A stretch of DNA of 5,281 bases from Clostridia bacterium (GTDB lineage: Bacteria > Bacillota > Clostridia > Christensenellales > DTU072), in contig JAQVTZ010000129.1 of assembly GCA_028699795.1 (NCBI GenBank), forward strand, positions 1-5,281. The letters are read 5' to 3'. The first letter of the stretch is position 1; each line of letters starts with the position of its first letter. A program made the translations under genes and the position numbers. The notes beneath the pieces were generated by a model, which made no database searches, was not told the origin of the DNA, and was given only the letters and a program-made list of their open reading frames with translations. Positions 1 to 5,281 of this stretch are shown here, piece after piece.

Positions 1-625
1 CCGCCTCGATATCCAATGTTACTTTGTTATCGTGATGCGTTTGCAACACTTTCATGTCCGATATTCTTGCTTTGTGGTAAGTAACAAGCCCGATATTGCC
101 GCTGATACCGCTAGGCGTAAGCACGGGGCCCCAATCCCAACCGAAATGGCATTGAGGCTTGCGAATCAAGGGGATTCCCGTAAGGCCGTTATTGTTGACA
201 GGGCAACGATGTTTCTTTTGCTCTCTTTTTACATAACTTACGGGAGAAAAAAACCTTATCTCAATACTATTTTTGCCGACTTTGAGATAAGGCTTACTGT
301 CAAATTCGTATAATAGATGTGTGTTTTGCGCGCTTCCGATATGCTTGCCGTTAAGAGAGATATCACAAAGGGTATCCAATTGTTCGCAAACAAGCAAAAC
401 CTTGTCCGCCTTTCGCGCTTGTTCGGACAATTCGAACTCGCGGGTATATTCCCAATCTTTTTCGGATACCCAATATGCGTCCTTTTCATTGGTGCCGAGA
501 AAGGGATCGGGAAGAATACCGTTTTGCATAAGATCCAAATAGTTGCACCCTGGCACTGCCGCATCCAACCATTGTTCCGTCCCCGCTTCTCTACATTTCC
601 AATTCCCGTTTAAGCTGAGAAACAT
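1..625 (-). CDS. Beta-mannosidase, glycoside hydrolase family 2, N-terminal part (runs off left edge)
   Basis: The first 208 codons of a gene that continues beyond position 1. Members of this family hydrolyse terminal beta-D-mannose residues from mannosides or N-glycan and mannan oligosaccharides and are usually about 800-900 residues, so roughly a quarter is visible. The protein opens MFLSLNGNWKCREAG, the usual start of the GH2 sugar-binding jelly-roll domain, followed by VPGCNYLDL (24-32), YWVSEKDWEYTREF (51-64) and the beta-mannosidase hallmark RKPQCHFGWDWGP (155-167). In the family this WDWG loop reaches the active site. The catalytic acid and nucleophile glutamates lie beyond the window. 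There is no signal peptide, so the enzyme is probably cytoplasmic and would act on imported oligosaccharides. The ATG at 625 is preceded by GGAGGAG and follows the end of nfnB by 46 bases with a terminator between. The frame is uninterrupted from 625 to the edge. The family call is strong; the exact substrate is not determined. Confidence 0.92.
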   Translation of the reverse strand, partial: MFLSLNGNWKCREAGTEQWLDAAVPGCNYLDLMQNGILPDPFLGTNEKDAYWVSEKDWEYTREFELSEQARKADKVLLVCEQLDTLCDISLNGKHIGSAQNTHLLYEFDSKPYLKVGKNSIEIRFFSPVSYVKREQKKHRCPVNNNGLTGIPLIRKPQCHFGWDWGPVLTPSGISGNIGLVTYHKARISDMKVLQTHHDNKVTLDIEA

Positions 626-627
626 AT

Positions 628-634
628 CTCCTCC
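628..634 (-). promoter_or_regulatory. Ribosome binding site of the beta-mannosidase gene
   Basis: GGAGGAG on the minus strand, two bases before the ATG at 625 (four bases if the core is taken as the first GGAGG). It begins immediately after the T-run of the upstream terminator, with no base between. It supports 625 as the true start. Confidence 0.8.
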
Positions 635-667
635 AAAAAATAATGGGAACCTTATTTCGTTCCCATT
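635..667 (-). terminator. Intrinsic terminator after nfnB
   Basis: On the minus strand, AATGGGAAC (667-659) and GTTCCCATT (650-642) form a perfect 9-bp stem around an 8-base loop, followed by one A and six T (640-635). This is the layout of a Rho-independent terminator, 4 bases past the nfnB stop codon. The stem has only four G:C pairs, so termination may be incomplete. The plus strand has no T-run on the far side, so it is not expected to work in both directions. The T-run touches the ribosome binding site of the next gene, which makes a regulated or leaky terminator possible. Confidence 0.75.
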
Positions 668-671
668 GTTG

Positions 672-2045
672 TTATCTTAATAATTTTTTGCAAATACTCT
701 CGGCGGCTTTTTTGCCTGCGCCCATAGCCAGAATGACAGTCGCCGCGCCCATGACCGCGTCACCGCCCGCATAAACATATTCTATTGAGGTTTCGCCGTC
801 TTCGTTTATTACAATCGTACCTTTGGGTGTAGTTTTCAAATTTTTTGTGGACTTAGGCAGCAAGGGATTGGGGCTTGTTCCTATCGCGACAATCACCATG
901 TCACATTTTACCTCATATTCGCTACCCTCTACGCACATGGGTATTGCTCTGCCCCGCTCGTCGGGTTCACCCAGTACCATTTTTTGCAGTTTGATTCCCT
1001 CTACCTTTTTTTCTCCCAATATTTCGATGGGATTGTTTAACAATAAAAACTGTATGCCTTCCTCAATAGCGTTTTGAACTTCTTCTTTTCGGGCGGGAAG
1101 CTCGTTCATAGATCTGCGATACACAATCGTTACTTCTTTCGCGCCCATGCGCAACGCCGTGCGCGCCGCATCCATTGCCACATTGCCGCCGCCTATCACA
1201 ACAACCCTTTCGCCAGTGATGACAGGCGTATCGCTATCCTTTTGGTATGCCTTCATGAGATTGATGCGGGTCAAATATTCGTTGGCGGAATACACGCCCG
1301 GCAGGTTTTCACCTTTCATTTTAAGAAACATCGGCAAGCCCGCGCCTGTTCCCAAAAAAACAGCATTGTACTCGCTACAAAGCTCTTCCAGCGAATAGGT
1401 CTTTCCTATCACCGTATCAAAGATAATCTTCACGCCCAGCTCTTTCAGTTTGTCTATTTCTGCCTGAACAAGACTCTTCGGCAACCTGAACTCGGGGATT
1501 CCGTATACTAAAACGCCACCTGCCTTATGAAACGCTTCGAAGACGGTTACCTCGAATCCCTCTTTGGCGCAATCCGCCGCGCAAGTCAACCCTGCGGGAC
1601 CGCTTCCAACAACCGCCACACGCATCCCGTTGGAGCGTTTCGGTGCTTCTTGCGTTTCGCCGTTTTGAAGCGCATAATCGGCGCAGAAACGCTCTAATGC
1701 GCCGATGGCTACAGGCCCGCCCGATTTTGCGCGGATACAATATTTTTCGCATTGTTCTTCTTGGGGGCACACTCTGCCGCAAATAGCGGGAAGATTATTG
1801 GTGCTCTTGATAATCTTTGCGCCTTCGGCAAAATTTCCTTTGGCGACCTCGGCAATAAAGTCGGGTATATTCACATTGACGGGACAGCCCTTCACACATT
1901 TTGCGTCCTTGCAGTGCAAGCAACGAGCGGCTTCTTCCATTGCCATTTGAGCGGTATATCCTTTGTTTACTTCGTCGAAATTATGTCTTCGCGCATCTGC
2001 GTTTTGCTCCGGCGTCTTAATTCTTGGCCCTTTGTTGATTGTCAT
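672..2045 (-). CDS. nfnB: NfnB: NADPH-side large subunit of NADH-dependent reduced ferredoxin:NADP+ oxidoreductase (GltD-like)
   Basis: A 457-residue cytoplasmic iron-sulfur flavoprotein. With NfnA it is predicted to couple NADH and reduced ferredoxin oxidation to NADP+ reduction, or the reverse by electron bifurcation. Seen: an N-terminal double-cluster domain with cysteines 42, 45, 50, 54 and 89, 93, 99, 103; an FAD Rossmann motif VVGSGPAGL (145-153); a second dinucleotide fold VVIGGGNVAMDAAR (282-295) for NADP(H); and a C-terminal FAD-contact motif YAGGD (425-429). Its length fits NfnB and the glutamate synthase small subunit, which share this fold. The adjoining nfnA, and the absence of a glutamate synthase large subunit in the window, favour NfnB. 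Start choice: the ATG at 2045 has GGAGG seven bases upstream and forms an ATGA overlap with the nfnA stop. An in-frame ATG at 2075 would add ten residues (MQIKRSGGEQ), lies inside nfnA and is less likely. A terminator follows the stop codon. The SudA-like sulfide dehydrogenase name is an alternative. Confidence 0.92.
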   Translation of the reverse strand: MTINKGPRIKTPEQNADARRHNFDEVNKGYTAQMAMEEAARCLHCKDAKCVKGCPVNVNIPDFIAEVAKGNFAEGAKIIKSTNNLPAICGRVCPQEEQCEKYCIRAKSGGPVAIGALERFCADYALQNGETQEAPKRSNGMRVAVVGSGPAGLTCAADCAKEGFEVTVFEAFHKAGGVLVYGIPEFRLPKSLVQAEIDKLKELGVKIIFDTVIGKTYSLEELCSEYNAVFLGTGAGLPMFLKMKGENLPGVYSANEYLTRINLMKAYQKDSDTPVITGERVVVIGGGNVAMDAARTALRMGAKEVTIVYRRSMNELPARKEEVQNAIEEGIQFLLLNNPIEILGEKKVEGIKLQKMVLGEPDERGRAIPMCVEGSEYEVKCDMVIVAIGTSPNPLLPKSTKNLKTTPKGTIVINEDGETSIEYVYAGGDAVMGAATVILAMGAGKKAAESICKKLLR

Positions 2046-2878
2046 TTGTTCGCCTCCAGACCTCTTAATCTGCACAGATGCGCCTGTTCTTTCTCTTTAT
2101 AAAAAGAAGAGCGGGAGATCGCCTCATCGAAGTCCACGAGATGCCCATCGAATTCGGGTCCGTCTACGCAAGCGTACTTGGTTTCTCCGCCCACGGTCAG
2201 CCTGCAGCCGCCGCACATGCCCGTTCCGTCCACCATAATGCTATTCATCGATACGGTCGTGGGGATGCCGAACTCTTTGGTTACGGCGCAAACCGCGCGC
2301 ATCATCACCAGTGGGCCTACCGCCATAACCATGTCGTACTTATTGCCCTCTTCTAATAAACTCTTCAGCTTTTGGGTGACAAAACCCTTTTCTCCGTCCG
2401 AGCCGTCGTCTGTCATCACATAGAGGTTTTTTGCGTAACTCATAAACTCTCGTTTGTACATAACAAGCTCTTTGTTGCGCGCGCCCAATATCACATCGAC
2501 GGGTTTGCCGATACCAAACAGGTTTTTTGCCTGAGGGAAAATAACGGCGCTTCCGATGCCTCCCGCGATCAGCAAAACATTAGAGTACCCTTCGAGGTCG
2601 GTGGCGTTGCCCAAAGGGCCCACAAAATTTGCAATACTGTCACCAGCTTGCAAGCGCGCCAATTTTTCTGTTGTCGCGCCCAAAGTTTGCACTAGTATCG
2701 TTACCGTACCAATGATTTTGTTGGTATCGCAAATGGTAAACGGCACGCGTTCGCCATCTTCATCTACACGAAGTATAATAAACTGTCCGGGACGCGCATT
2801 GTGCGCAACTGCCGCAGCTTCTATCACATATTCATTTACATTGGCTGCCAAACTTCTTTTTGTAATAATTTTAAACAT
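2042..2878 (-). CDS. nfnA: NfnA: NADH-side small subunit of NADH-dependent reduced ferredoxin:NADP+ oxidoreductase
   Basis: A 278-residue ferredoxin-NADP reductase-type protein related to PyrK. In NfnAB complexes this subunit binds NADH, FAD and a [2Fe-2S] cluster and exchanges electrons with NfnB. Seen: an FAD-binding barrel with RPGQFIILR (29-37) and RVPFTI (44-49); a nucleotide-binding fold with LIAGGIGSA (103-111) and AVGPLVMMR (186-194); and a C-terminal cluster motif with D217, C222, C225 and C237 (DGTGMCGGCR at 217-226). PyrK has four cysteines in this pattern. An aspartate in the first place is the known ligand set of NfnA, which separates it from the dihydroorotate dehydrogenase electron-transfer subunit; no pyrD lies in the window. 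The length is normal for the family. The start at 2878 has AAGAAGG seven bases upstream. Its TGA overlaps the nfnB ATG by four bases, so the two are co-transcribed and probably translationally coupled. A likely promoter lies at 2961-2933. The related SudB name is an alternative. Confidence 0.92.
   Translation of the reverse strand: MFKIITKRSLAANVNEYVIEAAAVAHNARPGQFIILRVDEDGERVPFTICDTNKIIGTVTILVQTLGATTEKLARLQAGDSIANFVGPLGNATDLEGYSNVLLIAGGIGSAVIFPQAKNLFGIGKPVDVILGARNKELVMYKREFMSYAKNLYVMTDDGSDGEKGFVTQKLKSLLEEGNKYDMVMAVGPLVMMRAVCAVTKEFGIPTTVSMNSIMVDGTGMCGGCRLTVGGETKYACVDGPEFDGHLVDFDEAISRSSFYKEKEQAHLCRLRGLEANK
2053..2057 (-). promoter_or_regulatory. Ribosome binding site that sets the nfnB start
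   Basis: GGAGG on the minus strand, seven bases before the ATG at 2045 and inside the last codons of nfnA. It decides between the ATG at 2045 and the in-frame ATG at 2075, which lies upstream of this site and so cannot use it. Together with the ATGA overlap it points to translational coupling of nfnA and nfnB. Confidence 0.8.
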
Positions 2879-2885
2879 TGTTTTG

Positions 2886-2892
2886 CCTTCTT
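2886..2892 (-). promoter_or_regulatory. nfnA: Ribosome binding site of nfnA
   Basis: AAGAAGG on the minus strand, seven bases before the ATG at 2878. It is one mismatch from AAGGAGG, weaker than the sites of nfnB and the beta-mannosidase gene, but well spaced. Confidence 0.6.
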
Positions 2893-2932
2893 ATCAAGTC
2901 TATGAAGTGTTTCCTTAAAGGATTTGAGTATA

Positions 2933-2961
2933 ATAATATCATAAACAGGCCCCCTACGCAA
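2933..2961 (-). promoter_or_regulatory. Predicted housekeeping-sigma promoter of nfnAB
   Basis: On the minus strand, TTGCGT (2961-2956) and TATTAT (2938-2933) are separated by exactly 17 bases. The -10 matches TATAAT at five of six positions, the -35 matches TTGACA at three of six. Transcription would begin near 2926 and give a leader of about 48 bases, too short for a known riboswitch class and without an obvious one. No terminator is visible between the upstream EAL gene and this site, so read-through from that gene may also reach nfnAB. Confidence 0.5.
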
Positions 2962-3002
2962 ACGATTTTACTGCCCGTTCTAACGATTTTACTGCCCGTT
3001 CT
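2961..3002. repeat. Perfect 21-bp tandem duplication across the stop codon of the degenerate GGDEF-EAL gene
   Basis: Two identical 21-base units stand head to tail, 2961-2981 and 2982-3002; on the plus strand each begins AACGATTTTACTG and ends CCCGTTCT. The unit at 3002-2982 carries the last codons and the TAA stop (2991-2989) of the gene; the other unit repeats that end in frame just after it, so the reading frame meets three stops in a row (TAA, TAG, TAA). The protein is unchanged by the second unit. The downstream end touches the first base of the predicted nfnAB -35 element. It looks like a recent replication-slippage event. Confidence 0.95.
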
Positions 3003-4500
3003 GCTGTTTCGTCTCTTTCTCCGCTTTCTTTTCGGCAAGTTTGGCGTCGTTAATTTCTTTGACGCGCAAGCGTATTTTGTCTTCCCATGGGAGCATGACC
3101 ATTCCGCTGATAAAGTCACGCGGCTCACAGGGAGGGCTGAACAAGTAACCTTGCATATAGTTAACATTGTTTTGACGCAAGTCGAGCATCTCTTCTACCG
3201 TCTCGACCCCTTGTGTAACAAGCATCAGATTTTTGTCGGAGCAATATTCCCTCACCATTTCAAAGACATCCGCCGTAATCCCTTTGGTTTTAGATTTGCG
3301 CCAAAAGTTACTTTCTATTTTAATAATATCAATGGGCAACTGTTCGAGCGTCGTAGGCGAATTGAACTCGGCGCCAAAATTATCTAGGGCAATCTTAAAA
3401 CCGTACTCTTTTAATCTGTTAATGTTTGTCTTTGCGATTTCGGAATGAAAAAACAATCCGAAACTTGCGATTTCAAAAATATAATCTGCTGGGTTGGCTT
3501 TTAGTTTGCGGGCAATTTTGCGCATTTCGTCGGCAAGTTCGGGATTGAGGAGTTGCCGCTCCGAAAGATTGATGGTAACCGAAAGTTTGTTGTCGGGGTA
3601 GTTGTTTTTCCATACAAGATGTTGGCGTATCATTTGCTCGAAACACCAAAACCCGACCCAGTTAATGTCTCCCGTTTGCTCCATTACATAAAGAAAATTG
3701 GAAGGAGGGAGTACGCCCATGGTTCGATGCTTCCAACGAATCAGAGATTCGGAACCGTAAACCGCAAGCGTATTGGTATCTATAATCGGCTGATAAAAGA
3801 GCGTAAACTCTTTTTCTTTAATTGCATCTTGTATTTCTTGATAATATTTATATTCATCGGTTTCTTTGCTGCCCATTTGCGGGGTATAACAAGCGTAATT
3901 ATTGGGGCCTGCTCTATGGCTTACCACCATGGCAAGCTCGAGGTTTTTGATGATGATATCCGCGGTATCTCCCGACGATGGAAACCCTGCTACCGCAACA
4001 TTGATGCTTAACTCTATATTGTAAAGATTGGTAATTTCGATATCTTTTGAGAGGCTTTCTATAATAAGCTTCGCCAACCCTTCGACATCGAGATTAAACA
4101 TATTTTTGACATATACAACAATACAATTATCTTTTTTGATCGCTACTTTGATGCCCCAAGGCAACAATTTATTGAGACGACCGCATATCTCTTTTTGGAA
4201 TTCGGCGTATTGATTGTCGCCTAAGGTTTTGCGTACTGCCTCATAATCGTTGATATCGATTTGGTACAGATAAAAAACCGTTTTGCGTGATGCCACTGAT
4301 ATCATCCGCTCTATATACTTCTTTAACCAATCGAAAGAGGTAATCCCTTTATCGATGTGCATTTCGGAAAAGCTGGCTTGTTCTTTGCGGATACGATAAA
4401 TGAGAAAGGCGATAACCAGCGCCAATCCAAGAATCATCAGCACCAAAAACAACACATAAACGCCAGAGTCGTACTCGGCGCAAAGAAGATTGTTAAGCAT
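2989..4500 (-). CDS. Membrane-anchored protein with degenerate GGDEF and degenerate EAL domains, probable non-catalytic c-di-GMP receptor or regulator
   Basis: A 503-residue protein. Residues 14-37 form one hydrophobic membrane segment followed by RIRKE, so the rest should face the cytoplasm. Residues 55-210 have the size and position of a GGDEF domain, but the signature region reads VAIKKDNCIVVYV (119-131) and has no GGDEF, so no diguanylate cyclase activity is expected. Residues 215-465 form an EAL domain: E251 (ESLIRW), N311 (INLS), E343, D373, K394, E433 and Q450 (MQGY) are kept. The second aspartate of DDFG is N374, the first glutamate of AEGVE, taken as the catalytic base, is Q430, and the second glutamate of ExTE is S346. 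Phosphodiesterase activity is therefore probably lost. Binding of c-di-GMP, as in LapD- or FimX-type receptors, is possible but inferred. The tail (475-503) is charged, rich in Lys and Glu. The gene starts inside the end of the intact EAL gene (ATGCTTAA, 8-base overlap), so the two share a transcript. Confidence 0.88.
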   Translation of the reverse strand: MLNNLLCAEYDSGVYVLFLVLMILGLALVIAFLIYRIRKEQASFSEMHIDKGITSFDWLKKYIERMISVASRKTVFYLYQIDINDYEAVRKTLGDNQYAEFQKEICGRLNKLLPWGIKVAIKKDNCIVVYVKNMFNLDVEGLAKLIIESLSKDIEITNLYNIELSINVAVAGFPSSGDTADIIIKNLELAMVVSHRAGPNNYACYTPQMGSKETDEYKYYQEIQDAIKEKEFTLFYQPIIDTNTLAVYGSESLIRWKHRTMGVLPPSNFLYVMEQTGDINWVGFWCFEQMIRQHLVWKNNYPDNKLSVTINLSERQLLNPELADEMRKIARKLKANPADYIFEIASFGLFFHSEIAKTNINRLKEYGFKIALDNFGAEFNSPTTLEQLPIDIIKIESNFWRKSKTKGITADVFEMVREYCSDKNLMLVTQGVETVEEMLDLRQNNVNYMQGYLFSPPCEPRDFISGMVMLPWEDKIRLRVKEINDAKLAEKKAEKETKQQNGQ

Positions 4501-5281
4501 CCTTATTCACTTCCTTTATTAATTCTATCGCTTTGAGTCGTGGGACAGCCCTTGAAATCACATAACCTTGTACCATATCGCATTTGAGTTCACGCAACAA
4601 GTCCATTTGGTCCTGCTTTTCGACACCCTCCGCAATAATATCTAATCTGAGGTCTTTCCCGAGAGTTATGATGTTTCGTATAATTGATTTTGCATCCTCG
4701 CTTTCTACAATATCGTCTACCAAACTTTTATCTATTTTTAGCAGTGTCGCGGGCAACAGCTTGAGATGCAGCATCGACGAATACGCCACACCGAAGTCGT
4801 CTATATGAATTCCTACACCGCGATTTTTGATTATCGTCAGCTTGGCCACCGCCTCCTCGAAAGAGTACAACGCTGCGCCTTCGGTGATTTCGATATTAAA
4901 TACGCCTTCTTTTAGCTTGTGTTTATGGAACATATCGAGAAATACGGAAGTAAATCCCGCTTGCATCAGTTGTATGGGCGAAACATTTACCGCAATCTGG
5001 ATACCGCTGTCTTGAATCTCCGCGGCAAATGCCATCGCTCTGTCACAAATATAATTGCCGAGATCGATCATGCCGCCGTATTGCTCGGCAATTGAAATGA
5101 GTTCTCCCACATTGATTTCGGCGCTTTTGGGACCGATGATACGGCACAAGGCTTCGAACCCTACTATTTTATTCTCAGAAAGGGAATATTGCGGTTGGAA
5201 GTACGCTTCGATTTCGCCGTTGTCTACCATATCAATCAGCTTATCTACAAAGAAAAGGCGGCTTTCAAACATTTTCTGATG
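4493..5281 (-). CDS. Cyclic-di-GMP phosphodiesterase, intact EAL domain (N-terminus beyond right edge)
   Basis: Visible are 262 codons ending at a TAA (4495-4493). EAL domains hydrolyse c-di-GMP to linear pGpG in the cytoplasm, lowering the second messenger. Counting from the methionine at 5272, the catalytic set is complete: E40 (FEALCR), N96 (AVNVSP), E128 and E131 (IEITE), D158 and D159 (IDDFG), K179 (LKIDKS), E215 and E218 (AEGVE) and Q235 (VQGY). One small departure is DDFGVAYSS where most relatives have DDFGTGYSS or DDFGSGFSS. The frame stays open from 5272 to the window edge (codons for H, Q, K) and no ribosome binding site is visible. The residues before the domain (MFESRLFFVDKLIDMVDNGEIEAYFQPQ) resemble the linker joining GGDEF to EAL, so the methionine at 5272 is probably internal and a sensor or GGDEF domain probably lies upstream; this is inference. 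It overlaps the next gene by 8 bases. Confidence 0.9.
   Translation of the reverse strand, partial: HQKMFESRLFFVDKLIDMVDNGEIEAYFQPQYSLSENKIVGFEALCRIIGPKSAEINVGELISIAEQYGGMIDLGNYICDRAMAFAAEIQDSGIQIAVNVSPIQLMQAGFTSVFLDMFHKHKLKEGVFNIEITEGAALYSFEEAVAKLTIIKNRGVGIHIDDFGVAYSSMLHLKLLPATLLKIDKSLVDDIVESEDAKSIIRNIITLGKDLRLDIIAEGVEKQDQMDLLRELKCDMVQGYVISRAVPRLKAIELIKEVNKDA
4510..4516 (-). promoter_or_regulatory. Ribosome binding site of the degenerate GGDEF-EAL gene
   Basis: AAGGAAG on the minus strand, nine bases before the ATG at 4500 and inside the last codons of the upstream EAL gene. It supports 4500 as the start and coupled translation across the 8-base overlap. Confidence 0.6.

Noticed and set aside
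256..613. Short open frames at 256-564 (minus) and 317-613 (plus)
   Set aside because: They are out-of-frame shadows of the beta-mannosidase coding sequence. Neither gives a recognisable protein or has a ribosome binding site.
2046..2075. Upstream in-frame ATG at 2075 as the start of nfnB
   Set aside because: It lies 30 bases inside nfnA, has no good ribosome binding site and adds MQIKRSGGEQ, which does not look like the family's start. The ATG at 2045 has GGAGG at seven bases and an ATGA overlap.
2912..2922. Small palindrome TCCTT-A-AAGGA just after the predicted nfnAB transcription start
   Set aside because: Its position would suit an operator, but five-base arms occur often by chance, the flanks do not extend the symmetry and no matching regulator is in the window.
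2879..2988. Search for a terminator after the EAL gene or a c-di-GMP riboswitch before nfnA
   Set aside because: No GC-rich hairpin with a T-run was found on the minus strand, and the predicted leader of about 48 bases is too short for a c-di-GMP riboswitch fold.
2871..3167. Minus-strand frame containing the repeated peptide RTGSKIV
   Set aside because: The peptide repeat is only the 21-bp tandem duplication read in another frame. The frame overlaps both the EAL gene and the start of nfnA and shows no family resemblance.
5270..5272. Methionine at 5272 as the true start of the intact EAL gene
   Set aside because: The frame continues open to the window edge, only nine bases are visible upstream and the preceding residues resemble a GGDEF-EAL linker. 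A start here cannot be shown, so the gene is reported as partial.

Overview
The window looks like chromosome of an anaerobic, Gram-positive-type bacterium, most likely a member of Bacillota/Clostridia. The reasons are an NfnAB-type flavin/iron-sulfur pair that is common in ferredoxin-using anaerobes, strong GGAGG-type ribosome binding sites, moderate GC and the standard genetic code. This placement is an inference from gene content, not from a marker gene. All recognised genes lie on the minus strand, so transcription runs from high to low coordinates. No RNA gene, mobile element, CRISPR array or phage sequence was recognised.

Region by region, in the direction of transcription. (1) 5281-4493: the C-terminal part of a cyclic-di-GMP phosphodiesterase (EAL domain) with all catalytic residues present. 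Its reading frame is open at the window edge. (2) 4500-2989: a membrane-anchored protein with a degenerate GGDEF and a degenerate EAL domain. It overlaps the first gene by 8 bases, so the two form one transcription unit that pairs a probably active enzyme with a probably inactive one. (3) 3002-2879: a perfect 21-bp tandem duplication that spans the stop codon of gene 2, then a likely promoter and the ribosome binding site for the next genes. (4) 2878-672: nfnA and nfnB, joined by an ATGA stop/start overlap. They encode the two subunits of an NADH-dependent reduced ferredoxin:NADP+ oxidoreductase, an electron-bifurcating transhydrogenase; nfnB is often annotated as a glutamate synthase small subunit. 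(5) 667-635: an intrinsic terminator closing the nfn unit. (6) 625-1: the N-terminal 208 codons of a cytoplasmic glycoside hydrolase family 2 beta-mannosidase, which runs off the left edge. Its ribosome binding site directly abuts the terminator's T-run.

The genes fall into three functional blocks: c-di-GMP signalling, NADPH/ferredoxin redox balance, and mannoside breakdown. Nothing links them beyond shared orientation. I see no clear new system. The points most worth a second look are the active/inactive EAL pair, the terminator packed against the beta-mannosidase leader with a possible promoter inside it, and the tandem duplication over the stop codon.
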